Of a stretch of DNA of 64,000 nucleotides, positions 43,450 through 52,180 are shown one piece after another. The position numbers were made by a program, and so were the translations under genes. Each line of letters opens with the position of its first letter. The stretch's first letter is position 1. This DNA is from Ignavibacteria bacterium (GTDB lineage Bacteria > Bacteroidota > Ignavibacteria > Kapaibacteriales > UBA2268): contig JAAYTD010000087.1 of the NCBI GenBank assembly GCA_012518115.1, positions 1-64,000 on the forward strand, read 5' to 3'. The notes beneath the pieces are model-generated. The model had not been told where the DNA came from and did not search any database. It saw only the letters and a list, made by a program, of their open reading frames with translations.

Positions 43450-44448
43450 TTAAGATAAGAAATCGAACAATGTTAAGCGAGTTAATCTTGGAGCAGATTG
43501 CAAAACATATTGCAAAACAGTTTCTTCTTTTTTAAGGTCGGATAAGACTTTTACCACATCAGCATCTTCACGAAGTGATTGTACTTCTTTTAATCTCACA
43601 ACTTCCTCAGTCATTTGCTCTGTTACTGTTTCTAATCTTTCTCGCCTGCTTGCAAGTTTAGCATTGTTTTTTGTAATTTCTTCAAGATCATGCGCTACTT
43701 TTTGTTGCAATTCTGCAATTTTTATTTTTTCTTCTCTACTTAATGACTCTAGATTTTCCCGCTCAGTATTATCTGGTCCGAATAACAATATGTTATAAAT
43801 ATCAATTATAGCTTCAAATGTTTTTGTTCCATTCTCTCCGAACAATTCATCAGCAGTTAAGTTTATAATTTCTGTAGAATGTGTATCTTTATTAATTTTA
43901 CGTTGTTCCATATTTCCTTTAAAAACAACTTGAAATCCTGAGGGGTTATCTGCACTAGCTTCATTTTTAATCAACTCGAAAGGCATTTCATTCATTCCTG
44001 GATTATCTGCTTCTATAGAATTTGCGTTTGTTTTTGTTCCGCTAAATAGATATTTTCCATTAAAATCTGCATTAACATTTCGCAATATATCCGTTACTAT
44101 TCCTTTAATGTAATTTCCTATAGATTGTACTCCACTACCATCATAAATCATATTAGTTGAAGTAATAGATAAATCTCTAATTTTTTGCATTGCCGTGATA
44201 ACTGCTTCTGCTTGATCCTCAGCTGCACGCATTTCACTTGCAGCTAGATTGTTCAAATTAATATAATTACTTCTTTGTTCTTGTGCCGTTACAATTTTCT
44301 TTACATCCATTAAGCTCCCCGGTTTGTCAGCGATATTAATCATATCTTTTCCGGTAGATTGTCTCAACAAATTTTTATATCTACTTTCTTGCAATTTTTC
44401 TATATTAAATGCAAAAGAATCATAACTCATATTGCTTGATATTCGCAT
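43450..44448 (-). CDS. flgL: Flagellar hook-filament junction protein FlgL (HAP3)
   Basis: 332 residues joining hook to filament. N-terminal RISSNMSYDSFAFNIEKLQE and LLRQSTGKDMINIADKPG, and C-terminal helices (DLEEITKNNAKLASRRERLE), match the flagellin-like D0/D1 coiled coil. A central block GKYLFSGTKTNANSIE is typical of FlgL. The gene ends in LTLFDFLS. It follows flgK by 15 bases on the same strand. No flagellin gene is in the window. Confidence 0.93.
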   Translation of the reverse strand: MRISSNMSYDSFAFNIEKLQESRYKNLLRQSTGKDMINIADKPGSLMDVKKIVTAQEQRSNYINLNNLAASEMRAAEDQAEAVITAMQKIRDLSITSTNMIYDGSGVQSIGNYIKGIVTDILRNVNADFNGKYLFSGTKTNANSIEADNPGMNEMPFELIKNEASADNPSGFQVVFKGNMEQRKINKDTHSTEIINLTADELFGENGTKTFEAIIDIYNILLFGPDNTERENLESLSREEKIKIAELQQKVAHDLEEITKNNAKLASRRERLETVTEQMTEEVVRLKEVQSLREDADVVKVLSDLKKEETVLQYVLQSAPRLTRLTLFDFLS

Positions 44449-44463
44449 ATATTTTTCCCTTTA

Positions 44464-45906
44464 TTATCGTCCCAGATTAACTAAAGTTGATAAAATTTCA
44501 TTACTCATAGTAATAATTCTTGAAGCTGCTTCGAAATTTTTTTGGTATTTAATTAAGTTAATAGCTTCTTCGTCTTCGTTTACACTCATTATCGAATTAC
44601 GTTGTGAGTTTAACTGTTGCGAAACAAGCTTTATAGCTTTTTCACCATTTACCGCATCATTTGCTAAATTAGCAACTTTACCTATAAAATTAGAATAGAA
44701 CTCACTCGGAGTTTGTCCAGCAAGAAAAGTGCCATCTTGCGAAATCCGCGATATACTACGTGCAATATCGCTATTTCCCGGTGTTCCAGCAGTAGCAGAA
44801 AGCGGAATATCCGCAGGATCACTAACAGAAGACGAAACTTTTATATTTGAAGCTAGTATTTCGCCTGAATCTGATGTAAATAGTATGCGTCCTGGCGCTG
44901 CTGTAGTTCCATAATCATTTAGTCCATAAGCTCCAACTAAAAAACCATTAATTTTTTCTGCAAAAGCTGAAACATAGCTATCAAGTTCTTTTAAAATAGA
45001 AAACCCTAAAGAGCTATCTCTCCTGTCAAGTGTTACATTATAATGTTTTAGATTTGAATAGAAAGTTCCTGCTTTAGGATCAATATCAATATATAACTCT
45101 TTATTCTTATCATAAAGCATAATATTTAAGCTACTTTCACCTGTATTACCATCAACGTTTTCAAATTCTTTCAAATAATGTGCTTCTTCTTGATTAACAA
45201 GATTAATGCCATTCATAAATACGTTAGCTGTTCTATTATCATCATAAGTAACAGTTACGTTTCCAAGTTTAGCTAGCTCCTCTATAGCTACTTCGCGTTT
45301 ATCTACATAGGTTAAAGAATCTTGTCCATTCCTATCTTTCGTTAAACCAAGAACTTTATTATACCCTGCTATTTCCTCAATTAATTTATTAGCTTTTGTT
45401 ACATCTTGTTTTATATCTTCATAAGCTTGCACTCTTAAAGCTTCTAAATCGTTACTTGCAGAATTAAATCTCTCTACTAACGTTTGTGCTTTATGTAAAA
45501 GAACTTCACGTAATCCTATACTTTCTGGCTGTAACGCTAATTCTTCAAAAATATTCAACAAATTATTTACTACTTCACCTAAATTATTATCAGTCGGTTC
45601 TCTTAGTATTGTTTCAATAGCATTGAATATTTCTATATCATTTTCATAGCTAGTCTCTTTACCATTTATTTTTCTTACTTCACGATCGAGATATTCTTCG
45701 CGAAAAGAACGCAAAGATTGTCCATCAACACCTGTGCCAATGTAGTAACCTTGTGTTAAATAAGGAGCAGCCTCAGAAAATATAGCTTGCCTACGCGAAT
45801 AGCCTTCTGTATTAGTATTTGCTATATTGTTAGACGTTACATCAAGCCCAAAATTATGAGCTAATAATGCGCGTCGTCCAACTTCTAAAGAAGAAAATGT
45901 TGCCAT
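44464..45906 (-). CDS. flgK: Flagellar hook-associated protein FlgK (HAP1)
   Basis: 480 residues forming the first hook-filament junction layer. The start MATFSSLEVGRRALLAHNFGLDVTSNNIANTNT carries the rod/hook motif of the family, and FNSASNDLEALR is the usual helix. The C-terminal block LNSQRNSIMSVNEDEEAINLIKYQKNFEAASRII is diagnostic. It is the first gene of a flgK-flgL pair; a repeat at 45981-46130 separates it from flgN upstream, so it may have its own promoter or be read through. Confidence 0.95.
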   Translation of the reverse strand: MATFSSLEVGRRALLAHNFGLDVTSNNIANTNTEGYSRRQAIFSEAAPYLTQGYYIGTGVDGQSLRSFREEYLDREVRKINGKETSYENDIEIFNAIETILREPTDNNLGEVVNNLLNIFEELALQPESIGLREVLLHKAQTLVERFNSASNDLEALRVQAYEDIKQDVTKANKLIEEIAGYNKVLGLTKDRNGQDSLTYVDKREVAIEELAKLGNVTVTYDDNRTANVFMNGINLVNQEEAHYLKEFENVDGNTGESSLNIMLYDKNKELYIDIDPKAGTFYSNLKHYNVTLDRRDSSLGFSILKELDSYVSAFAEKINGFLVGAYGLNDYGTTAAPGRILFTSDSGEILASNIKVSSSVSDPADIPLSATAGTPGNSDIARSISRISQDGTFLAGQTPSEFYSNFIGKVANLANDAVNGEKAIKLVSQQLNSQRNSIMSVNEDEEAINLIKYQKNFEAASRIITMSNEILSTLVNLGR

Positions 45907-45980
45907 ATTGTTTTTATAATTAAAGTTTTTCTATATAACACCATTTTGAATAAATTCTGTGTTAATGACTACCTAGTTAC

Positions 45981-46130
45981 CGCCCCTTCCGTCCCGAAGG
46001 AAAATTTTAAAATTCTCCTCTTGAGAGGAGTACCCGCGCTAGCGGGGAGGTGTGGTTATTTGGTCGTTGAGCGTAGCCAAAGCGACTACCCCGTCAAACT
46101 TCGTTTGCCACCCCTTCTGAGAAGGGGAAT
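45981..46130. repeat. Dispersed palindromic repeat copy between flgN and flgK
   Basis: Modules: CTTCCGTCCCGAAGG, then ATTCTCCTCTTGAGAGGAGT, a CCCGCGCTAGCGGG palindrome ending GAGGTGTGGTT, a TGGTCGTTGAGCG...CGACTA stretch, CCCCGTCAAACTTCGTTTGCC and CCCCTTCTGAGAAGGGG. The order matches parts of the copies near 10272 and 771. The flank CATTTTGAATAAATTCT at 45942 also precedes the copy at 10272. Confidence 0.85.
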
Positions 46131-46192
46131 TATTGAAATAATATATAGAAAGAACTTATTTAAAATATACTTTAAAAAAATACTCTTTTAAC

Positions 46193-46639
46193 TTACACTG
46201 TAGCATTACAAACAGATTTTCCACCTGTTATTGCCGTTACTATTTCTTTTATGCCGGCATTTGCACGATTTATTAATAGATTATTTGTAATATTCAAATT
46301 TTGCAATTGTTCTAATAAATCGTTCATATTTTCTCTCATATTTTTTATATCATAAGATATATCTTCATTTTTTATATACTGTTCTAATGATGAGAGTCTT
46401 AAGTTAGCGGCATCTTTACGACTTATCCCAAACCACGCTGTGATTAAATTTATACGTTTTTCTTCTGCATTTCGTACATTTTTTATCAACTCATCTTGAA
46501 AAGCAGTTATCTCTTCAAGTTCTGTAACATTATAATTTACAAGTGCAGTTTGTTGTTTACGAGCAAGTCTTACTAACTCTTCCAATAACTGTTGCTCAAA
46601 TCGCAAATGTCCATAAAGTTGTTGTTCCATTGAGTTCAT
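46193..46639 (-). CDS. flgN: FlgN-like flagellar chaperone
   Basis: 148 residues, mostly helical, with the FlgN layout: an N-terminal helix pair (LYGHLRFEQQLLEELVRLARKQQ), a central acidic region and a C-terminal amphipathic helix (NITNNLLINRANAGIKEIVTAI). FlgN escorts FlgK and FlgL to the export gate, and here it lies just upstream of flgK-flgL. Sequence conservation in this family is low, so the call rests on pattern and position. Confidence 0.8.
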   Translation of the reverse strand: MNSMEQQLYGHLRFEQQLLEELVRLARKQQTALVNYNVTELEEITAFQDELIKNVRNAEEKRINLITAWFGISRKDAANLRLSSLEQYIKNEDISYDIKNMRENMNDLLEQLQNLNITNNLLINRANAGIKEIVTAITGGKSVCNATV

Positions 46640-46649
46640 AGTTCTTATC

Positions 46650-47597
46650 TCAAATTTTATTATTATTGTTATTTGTTACTAATTGATTTGTTCCATTTAC
46701 TGCAAAATGCTGGAAATAAGATTTTACTTTTTTTACATAATTTTGTGTTTCATTAAATGGTGGAATTCCATCATATTTTCTAACATTACCTGGTCCAGCA
46801 TTATAAGCAGCTAATGCAAAATCAAGTTTACCACCAAAATTATTCAACATTTGTCGAAGATATTTCGTTCCCCCCATTATATTTTGGTATGGATCATAAG
46901 AATTTTTTACTCCTAAACCCTTTGCTGTTCCGTCCATAAGTTGCATTAATCCTTTAGCTCCTACAGGTGATTTCGCATCATAACGTCCTGCAGATTCGGC
47001 GGTAATCACTGCTTTTATCAAAGGTTCAGGAATTTGATATTCTTTTGATGCATCAGAAATTATTTTACTATAATTACTAATTCTTTTTTCAACACGTCCA
47101 AGAAAGTTGCCGTTCGGATTAGAATTACTATTATTATTAGCCAAATTAAATTTAATTGGTGCGTTTTTTTCATCAGTTTTATTCTCAAATATTGGCAACA
47201 AACTTGTTAACTCTGTTGTTTTAATTTGTCTTATCGGCTTTAGATCTTCTCCTGTTATCTGCTTATACATCATACTTGCAATTCCAATACCTGTATCAGT
47301 GTTAGCCATTTGCTCAGCGAAAATCATATCCGTATAGCCGCCTAAAACATCGTTGCCAAAGGTCATATCAGGTGCAGAAGAATCAGACAATGTATCAAGC
47401 ATCGCTGATTTCATTCCCTTATACATCATATTGATGAATATAGCTTCAAAGCCTCGCGTAGTTTCCGCTAATTTAGATTTTTCTTCATCAGAATATTTTC
47501 GTTTAGAAGAAATTGTAGATGATTTAAGTTCATCTATTTTATTATCTAATAATGTTGAAACTGCTTTTGAATTTATATTTGATAGTTCTAAGTTCAT
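46650..47597 (-). CDS. flgJ: FlgJ-type rod protein fused to a lytic transglycosylase
   Basis: 315 residues. Residues ~40-115 are the rod-binding domain (ETTRGFEAIFINMMYKGMKS, FGNDVLGGYTDMIFAEQMA). After a Asn-rich linker (~145-165), residues ~175-300 form an SLT lytic transglycosylase: IPEPLIKAVITAESAGRYDA (catalytic Glu in AES), SPVGAKGLMQLM, YDPYQNIMGGTKYLRQML and AYNAGPGNVRKY. In the best-studied FlgJ the muramidase is of the glucosaminidase type, so this is a different enzyme on the same scaffold. It would cut peptidoglycan to let the rod pass. No signal peptide, consistent with export through the flagellar channel. Confidence 0.92.
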   Translation of the reverse strand: MNLELSNINSKAVSTLLDNKIDELKSSTISSKRKYSDEEKSKLAETTRGFEAIFINMMYKGMKSAMLDTLSDSSAPDMTFGNDVLGGYTDMIFAEQMANTDTGIGIASMMYKQITGEDLKPIRQIKTTELTSLLPIFENKTDEKNAPIKFNLANNNSNSNPNGNFLGRVEKRISNYSKIISDASKEYQIPEPLIKAVITAESAGRYDAKSPVGAKGLMQLMDGTAKGLGVKNSYDPYQNIMGGTKYLRQMLNNFGGKLDFALAAYNAGPGNVRKYDGIPPFNETQNYVKKVKSYFQHFAVNGTNQLVTNNNNNKI

Positions 47598-47615
47598 TTT
47601 CTATAACAAATTAAT

Positions 47616-48803
47616 TTATTGAATTACTAATTCTGCTTTCAAAGAGCCCGATTCTTTCAAAGCTTGAAAAATTGCAATTAAATCTCTAGGTTGGACAAAA
47701 AGTCCACGTAATCCTTCAACTAAATCTTGTATATTAGCTCCTTCACCGAATTCTAAAGCATGTGGTTGCTCGTAATTTTCAAGTACTTTAATATCATATT
47801 TCACTGTGGTATCCATATAATTCCATACTGGCTTAGGCATTCTCATTCCGCCCGCAAATGGATATGGACTATTTCTTGCGTAACCATAGGTGCCTGCATA
47901 GTATCCATAGTGATGATAATAAGGACGATTGTTGAAATAATATTTATCAATAATTATTTCAAGATTTCCATGTACAATCACAGACGGCAATATCTCAACA
48001 TTTCCATTTACAACAATAGCACCTGTTCTCTCATTTATTACAACTTTTGCTGCGGGCAAAGCTGCGGCAACTTGCTGCACTTCAATTTGTGCAATGTATT
48101 GAGGCGCTGGTGTTCCTTGCGGAACTTCAACTATGACAGTCCCCGCATCAGCTATTCTCGCATTGTTTCCTATTACAGTCGCTATATTATTTGCAGTTGT
48201 AAAATCGGGCTCGTTTAAGTTTATTTTAATTTGATTTCCGAACTCACTTGCTTCTGGATTTATATCGCGCTCTAATATCAGCCCGTTTTGTACTCGTCCT
48301 GTTGTTGTTTCATTTTTTCTAATTCTAGCGCCATAATTTTCATAACTATATCCGCCAACTGTTAACGGACCTTGTGCCATACCTATAATATTCCCATTTT
48401 GATCTGTAACAGGCGACATTATTAAAACTCCACCTTGCAAAGATTTTGCATCACCTATAGCTGAAACAATAACATCAACCTTAGCTCCACGCTTCAAATA
48501 ATTTGGAACTGTTGCAGTAATCATAACAGCAGCTACATTTCTTATTCTCAGATTTGTATTAGGCATCGTTATCCCGTAACGTTTCAACATATTTATCACT
48601 GATTGAGTTGTAAACGAGGTTTGCATATTGTCGCCCGAATTGTTCAAACCACTGACCAATCCATAACCCATAACTTGATTAACAATTTCACCTTCGCCCG
48701 GCAAAGAAATCGTTGCAATATCTTTTATCCTAGCTGCCTGAATTTGACTTGGCAAAAATAGAAAAATTAATGTGAGTATAAAATATATGTTTGTCCGTTT
48801 CAT
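47616..48803 (-). CDS. flgI: Flagellar P-ring protein FlgI
   Basis: 395 residues with a Sec signal peptide (IYFILTLIFLFLPSQIQA). Family blocks are RIKDIATI, NQVMGYGLVSGLNNSGD, NVAAVMITATVP, GGVLIMSP and VVINERTGAIVVNG, with the C-terminal LVEGLRGLFVQPRDLIAIFQALKESG. Between residues ~286 and ~335 it has a Tyr/His/Gly/Pro-rich insertion (for example YYHHYGYYAGTYGY) that I do not know from other FlgI proteins. It assembles in the periplasm around the rod. It lies 10 bases after flgH. Confidence 0.95.
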   Translation of the reverse strand: MKRTNIYFILTLIFLFLPSQIQAARIKDIATISLPGEGEIVNQVMGYGLVSGLNNSGDNMQTSFTTQSVINMLKRYGITMPNTNLRIRNVAAVMITATVPNYLKRGAKVDVIVSAIGDAKSLQGGVLIMSPVTDQNGNIIGMAQGPLTVGGYSYENYGARIRKNETTTGRVQNGLILERDINPEASEFGNQIKINLNEPDFTTANNIATVIGNNARIADAGTVIVEVPQGTPAPQYIAQIEVQQVAAALPAAKVVINERTGAIVVNGNVEILPSVIVHGNLEIIIDKYYFNNRPYYHHYGYYAGTYGYARNSPYPFAGGMRMPKPVWNYMDTTVKYDIKVLENYEQPHALEFGEGANIQDLVEGLRGLFVQPRDLIAIFQALKESGSLKAELVIQ

Positions 48804-48813
48804 TTATATTTTC

Positions 48814-49434
48814 TTAAAATAGTAATCTAAAAAATTTTGTAAAAAGTCCGGGTTGTCGCATCTTGCTAACATTCCCTTCACCTTCAATATATAGCTCTAA
48901 GTCCATAATATTATATGAGTAAATACTATTATCTGCTTTTATATCCGCAGGTCTAATAATACCTTTAAGCGTTATAAGTTGCTCCTCACCATCAACTTTA
49001 GTCTTGCGACTAGCTTCAATGACAAAGTTACCACGTGCATCTTCTTCAATAACACGAGCGCTTAACTTAGAACGGATACTTTCTTTTCGCGTGTTTGCAC
49101 CTGTGCCATCAAAATTATTTCCCGAATTTATTTTCACATCGCCAGAAACAACAGATGGATTGACACTAGCGCCTGCAAACAATTCGCTTTCTCTACGCTC
49201 TCTTGTGCCTGCTGAATTTCCCGCTTCCGTACTTTCAACTATTAGAACAGTTACAGCATCACCTACGCCCATAGCTTTATAATCAGAAAACAAAGAACGT
49301 TGTCGCACTTTGTCTAATCTTCTTAAACTACTTTTTTGCTGCTGCACTGCTTCTTCCTGCACTGCTTCTTCTGTCTGTGCAGGCAAATACATTGAACCCA
49401 CCAAAAACAACAAAATTGGAATGAATTTTTTCAT
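48814..49434 (-). CDS. flgH: Flagellar L-ring protein FlgH
   Basis: 206 residues from the ATG at 49434; a GTG at 49443 would overlap the flgA stop codon by one base. A signal peptide (FIPILLFLVGSMYLPAQ) is present. Unlike enterobacterial FlgH, no lipobox cysteine is seen. Core blocks are GDAVTVLIVESTEAGNSA, RESELFAGAS, LSARVIEEDARGNFVIEASRK and ITLKGIIRPADI, with DLELYIEGEGNVSK near the end. It forms the outer membrane ring. Confidence 0.93.
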   Translation of the reverse strand: MKKFIPILLFLVGSMYLPAQTEEAVQEEAVQQQKSSLRRLDKVRQRSLFSDYKAMGVGDAVTVLIVESTEAGNSAGTRERRESELFAGASVNPSVVSGDVKINSGNNFDGTGANTRKESIRSKLSARVIEEDARGNFVIEASRKTKVDGEEQLITLKGIIRPADIKADNSIYSYNIMDLELYIEGEGNVSKMRQPGLFTKFFRLLF

Positions 49435-49442
49435 ACTATCCA

Positions 49443-50180
49443 CTATTTTTTAACTTGTAAAAATTGTTCTAAATCTTCTTTCTTTTCAATGATAATATTT
49501 CCATCTTCCGCTATAAATCCATAAAGAGTATTAGCGTTATCTTTTTTGACTTTTATAATATCACCTGTAACACCATCTTGCAAAGCAGTTCCTTTTGATT
49601 TTATCAGAATTGCACCGGAATAATGTAATAAGTTTACTTTGGCTCCCCTTTTTATCGTAACTTCTTTTCCTGTCAATAAGTCGTTGAATTTTATCGGATC
49701 CCCTTTTACAATTCCTGTTTTAGCAACTTTTCCAACAGCTTCTTCTTTTTGAGTAATTATTGGCGCTGCTAAATGTGTAATATCAACTTTAGCAATTTCT
49801 ATATCTGTTGCTTTAATTGTTTCACCTTTTGGAATAAATTTTGTAGTTACAGGATATTTCGCATAACAAAATACATGCAAGCGAATTGTATTACTTCCTA
49901 CTACTTCGTTATTTTTCTTAAAATTCAATGTCAATTTTGTTTTTCCACGAAGTTCGTCAGTATGACTAAATTCCGCTTTAACATTATCTTGTGGAAAAGA
50001 GAAATCCCTAATAGCTTGCTCTATTTCCGTCCTCGTTTCACATTGCGAATTAGCTTGCACATAGCTTTCAATAGCTTTTATTATCCGCTCTTTAGAAAAT
50101 GTAGATTGAGAAAATAATTGCAACTGCCCGAAAATTATAACAAAAAATGAAAGTATCAGAATATCTTTTATTTTATTCAT
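49443..50180 (-). CDS. flgA: Flagellar P-ring assembly chaperone FlgA
   Basis: 245 residues with a signal peptide (ILILSFFVIIFGQLQLFSQ). The C-terminal SAF domain is clear: FIPKGETIKATDIEIAKVDI, GKVAKTGIVKGDPIKFNDL, KRGAKVNLLHYSGAILIKSKGTAL and GDIIKVKKDN. FlgA keeps FlgI soluble in the periplasm; both genes are here, separated by flgH. A short beta-rich region (residues ~60-110) precedes the SAF domain. Confidence 0.9.
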   Translation of the reverse strand: MNKIKDILILSFFVIIFGQLQLFSQSTFSKERIIKAIESYVQANSQCETRTEIEQAIRDFSFPQDNVKAEFSHTDELRGKTKLTLNFKKNNEVVGSNTIRLHVFCYAKYPVTTKFIPKGETIKATDIEIAKVDITHLAAPIITQKEEAVGKVAKTGIVKGDPIKFNDLLTGKEVTIKRGAKVNLLHYSGAILIKSKGTALQDGVTGDIIKVKKDNANTLYGFIAEDGNIIIEKKEDLEQFLQVKK

Positions 50181-50193
50181 ATTTCTTTATTGA

Positions 50194-50985
50194 TTATTGA
50201 CGTTTTAAATTAACAGCACTACCTAAAATATTATCTGCTGTTTGAATAGATTTTGAATTCAGTTCATAAGCGCGCTGAGCGGTTATCATATTCACCATTT
50301 CTTCAACAACGCTTACATTTGAAGTTTCAAGATATTTTTGTAAAACCTCACCTGTATTGTTAGTTCCCGGCTCTTCATAAATCGCTTTTCCGCTAGCTGG
50401 TGATTCTATATAAATATTTTCACCAAGATTTCGCAATCCTCCCGGATTAACGAACCTAGCTAGCTCTATTTGTCCAACCGTTTCAACATCAACAGAAAAT
50501 TCACGCAAGATGTTGATAGTACCATTTCTTGAAATTTGCACTTCAACTGTATCATCAGGAATTGTAACACCCGGCTGCAAGCGATAACCATGAGAAGTAA
50601 CGAGCTCCCCATTTCTATTCAATTGAAATGAGCCGTCACGCGTAAATGCAGTGTGGTGGTTAGGCAATTCAAGCACGAAAAAACCCTCACCATTGATAGC
50701 TATGTCTAAAGGACGCCCTGTTTGATTTACATCACCTTGTGAAAAATCTTTTGAAGTAGCAACAAGTTCAACTCCCGAACCGATTTGCACTTCGTTCAAA
50801 GGTTCAACACCATTGCGACTTATTGCACCTGCTGGACGCAATGTTTCATAAAACAAGTCTTGAAATTCAGGTCGTACAGTTTTGTAACCTGTTGTATTAA
50901 CGTTTGAAATATTGTTTGAAATTACTTCAATATATCTTTGCTGAGCATTCAACCCTGTTGCAGCCGTTCTTAATGTTTTATCCAT
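50194..50985 (-). CDS. flgG: Flagellar distal rod protein FlgG
   Basis: 263 residues. The N-terminal rod motif is TGLNAQQRYIEVISNNISNVNTTGYK, followed by EFQDLFYETLRPAG, typical of FlgG. The central block is RPLDIAINGEGFFVLELPN, and the C-terminus ends in VEEMVNMITAQRAYELNSKSIQTADNILG. The 263-residue length and the FQDLFYETLR block distinguish it from flgF next to it. Confidence 0.95.
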   Translation of the reverse strand: MDKTLRTAATGLNAQQRYIEVISNNISNVNTTGYKTVRPEFQDLFYETLRPAGAISRNGVEPLNEVQIGSGVELVATSKDFSQGDVNQTGRPLDIAINGEGFFVLELPNHHTAFTRDGSFQLNRNGELVTSHGYRLQPGVTIPDDTVEVQISRNGTINILREFSVDVETVGQIELARFVNPGGLRNLGENIYIESPASGKAIYEEPGTNNTGEVLQKYLETSNVSVVEEMVNMITAQRAYELNSKSIQTADNILGSAVNLKRQ

Positions 50986-51020
50986 TTTTTTATTCTCCTA
51001 TTTATTAAAAAAACTAGCTA

Positions 51021-51815
51021 TTAATAATAGCCAAATCTTGATGTACTAATTGATCTTTCTAACGTATTATCATTTGTTTGAATAACTTTACTACCTGCTT
51101 CAAAAGCACGCTGTAGCTCTATCATCGTAACCATTTCAGTAATTATATCAACATTTGAATTTTCCAACCAACCTTGTTTAATATTCACCATATCTTCCGC
51201 CACCTGTTTCACGCCCGCATCAACATCAGCTATAAATGATTGACGCTCTATTCTTGTAAGCTGTGAATAATTTTCACAATCAACAATTTGTACCGTGCCA
51301 ATAGCTACATCGTTTGCTAAAACATCACCTGTAGCAGAGACTACAATATTAACCGCAGTTTTTTTAGTTGTTCCATCGCTACCGTCAATATTCATATAGT
51401 CTGGAATGCGTATCGCATCGTCGTCTGTCCCCATTAAGTACTTGCCATCATAAGTGGCTATAAAGCCGTCGGGCGTTAATTTAAATGAGCCGTCACGTGT
51501 CAAAAATTTGTCTCCGCTAGCATTACGCGTAACAAAAAAACCGCTACCGTCAATAGCTAAGTCTAAAGGATTATCTGTATGATGATAACCTCCTCGCGTA
51601 CTCCAATCTATATAAGAACCAACAGGTGGATCATCTTGTTCCAACTTGCCCGGATGATTGAAAAGACTAGCTTTTGAATCTATCAAGTTGCGTTCAAAAA
51701 CACTAGCGCGCTTATAGCCCTTTGTATCAGCATTTGCTATATTATTTGCAGTAACTTCAAGGCGTGTTTGCGTATTAAGCATACCAAGAGAGGCAGTATG
51801 AAGTTCTTTCAACAT
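51021..51815 (-). CDS. flgF: Flagellar proximal rod protein FlgF
   Basis: 264 residues, paralogous to FlgG. It starts LKELHTASLGMLNTQTRLEVTANNIANADTKGYK and has NPLDLAIDGSGFFVTRN and GSFKLTPDGFIATYDG. It ends NVDIITEMVTMIELQRAFEAGSKVIQTND. The absence of the FQDLFYETLR stretch and its place before FlgG favour FlgF. It is the first gene of the flgF-G-A-H-I-J-N run on the minus strand. The gap upstream (51816-52180) holds a repeat and AT-rich DNA with no clear promoter that I can name. Confidence 0.88.
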   Translation of the reverse strand: MLKELHTASLGMLNTQTRLEVTANNIANADTKGYKRASVFERNLIDSKASLFNHPGKLEQDDPPVGSYIDWSTRGGYHHTDNPLDLAIDGSGFFVTRNASGDKFLTRDGSFKLTPDGFIATYDGKYLMGTDDDAIRIPDYMNIDGSDGTTKKTAVNIVVSATGDVLANDVAIGTVQIVDCENYSQLTRIERQSFIADVDAGVKQVAEDMVNIKQGWLENSNVDIITEMVTMIELQRAFEAGSKVIQTNDNTLERSISTSRFGYY

Positions 51816-52070
51816 AATTTTATATAAATTTTATTATCTAAAAAATATTTTTTTATCCTGTGCTTCAATGTTTATGCCACAGGAAATTTGAATAATTTAG
51901 AAAAAAGATATTTCAGGTAAGTTATAAGAAAAGAAAGAAGTTGTGTATGAAATGTAAAATTATATGGAATGTATTTTTTTGAATAATAATCACCAATGAC
52001 TAATATTCTTCAGCCATATTCCCCCGAAAAATAGAAAAACTTATAATGAATTGAATTGTATATTAGTACA

Positions 52071-52141
52071 AAAATTCCCCTTCGGCACGAAGGGGAATTT
52101 GCTAACTTTGCAGAAAGGAAAATTCTCCTCTCAATAGAAGA
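52071..52141. repeat. Short palindromic repeat copy with perfect hairpin
   Basis: AAATTCCCCTTCG (52072-52084) and CGAAGGGGAATTT (52088-52100) form a perfect 13-bp inverted repeat, followed by an AATTCTCCTCTCAATAGAAG module. It lies downstream of the methylaspartate operon and upstream of flgF. On the minus strand it could end the operon's transcript, although no long T run follows. Confidence 0.8.
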
Positions 52142-52180
52142 ATTAGCTATATTAAACGACTATAAGGAACTCCCCCTACT

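Noticed and set aside
45946-46191. 81-codon plus-strand ORF between flgN and flgK
   Set aside because: It is encoded by the palindromic repeat modules; similar peptides would arise at every copy.
51848-51885. CCTGTG/CACAGG hairpin upstream of flgF as terminator or regulator
   Set aside because: Only 6 bp and no T run in either orientation at the right place.
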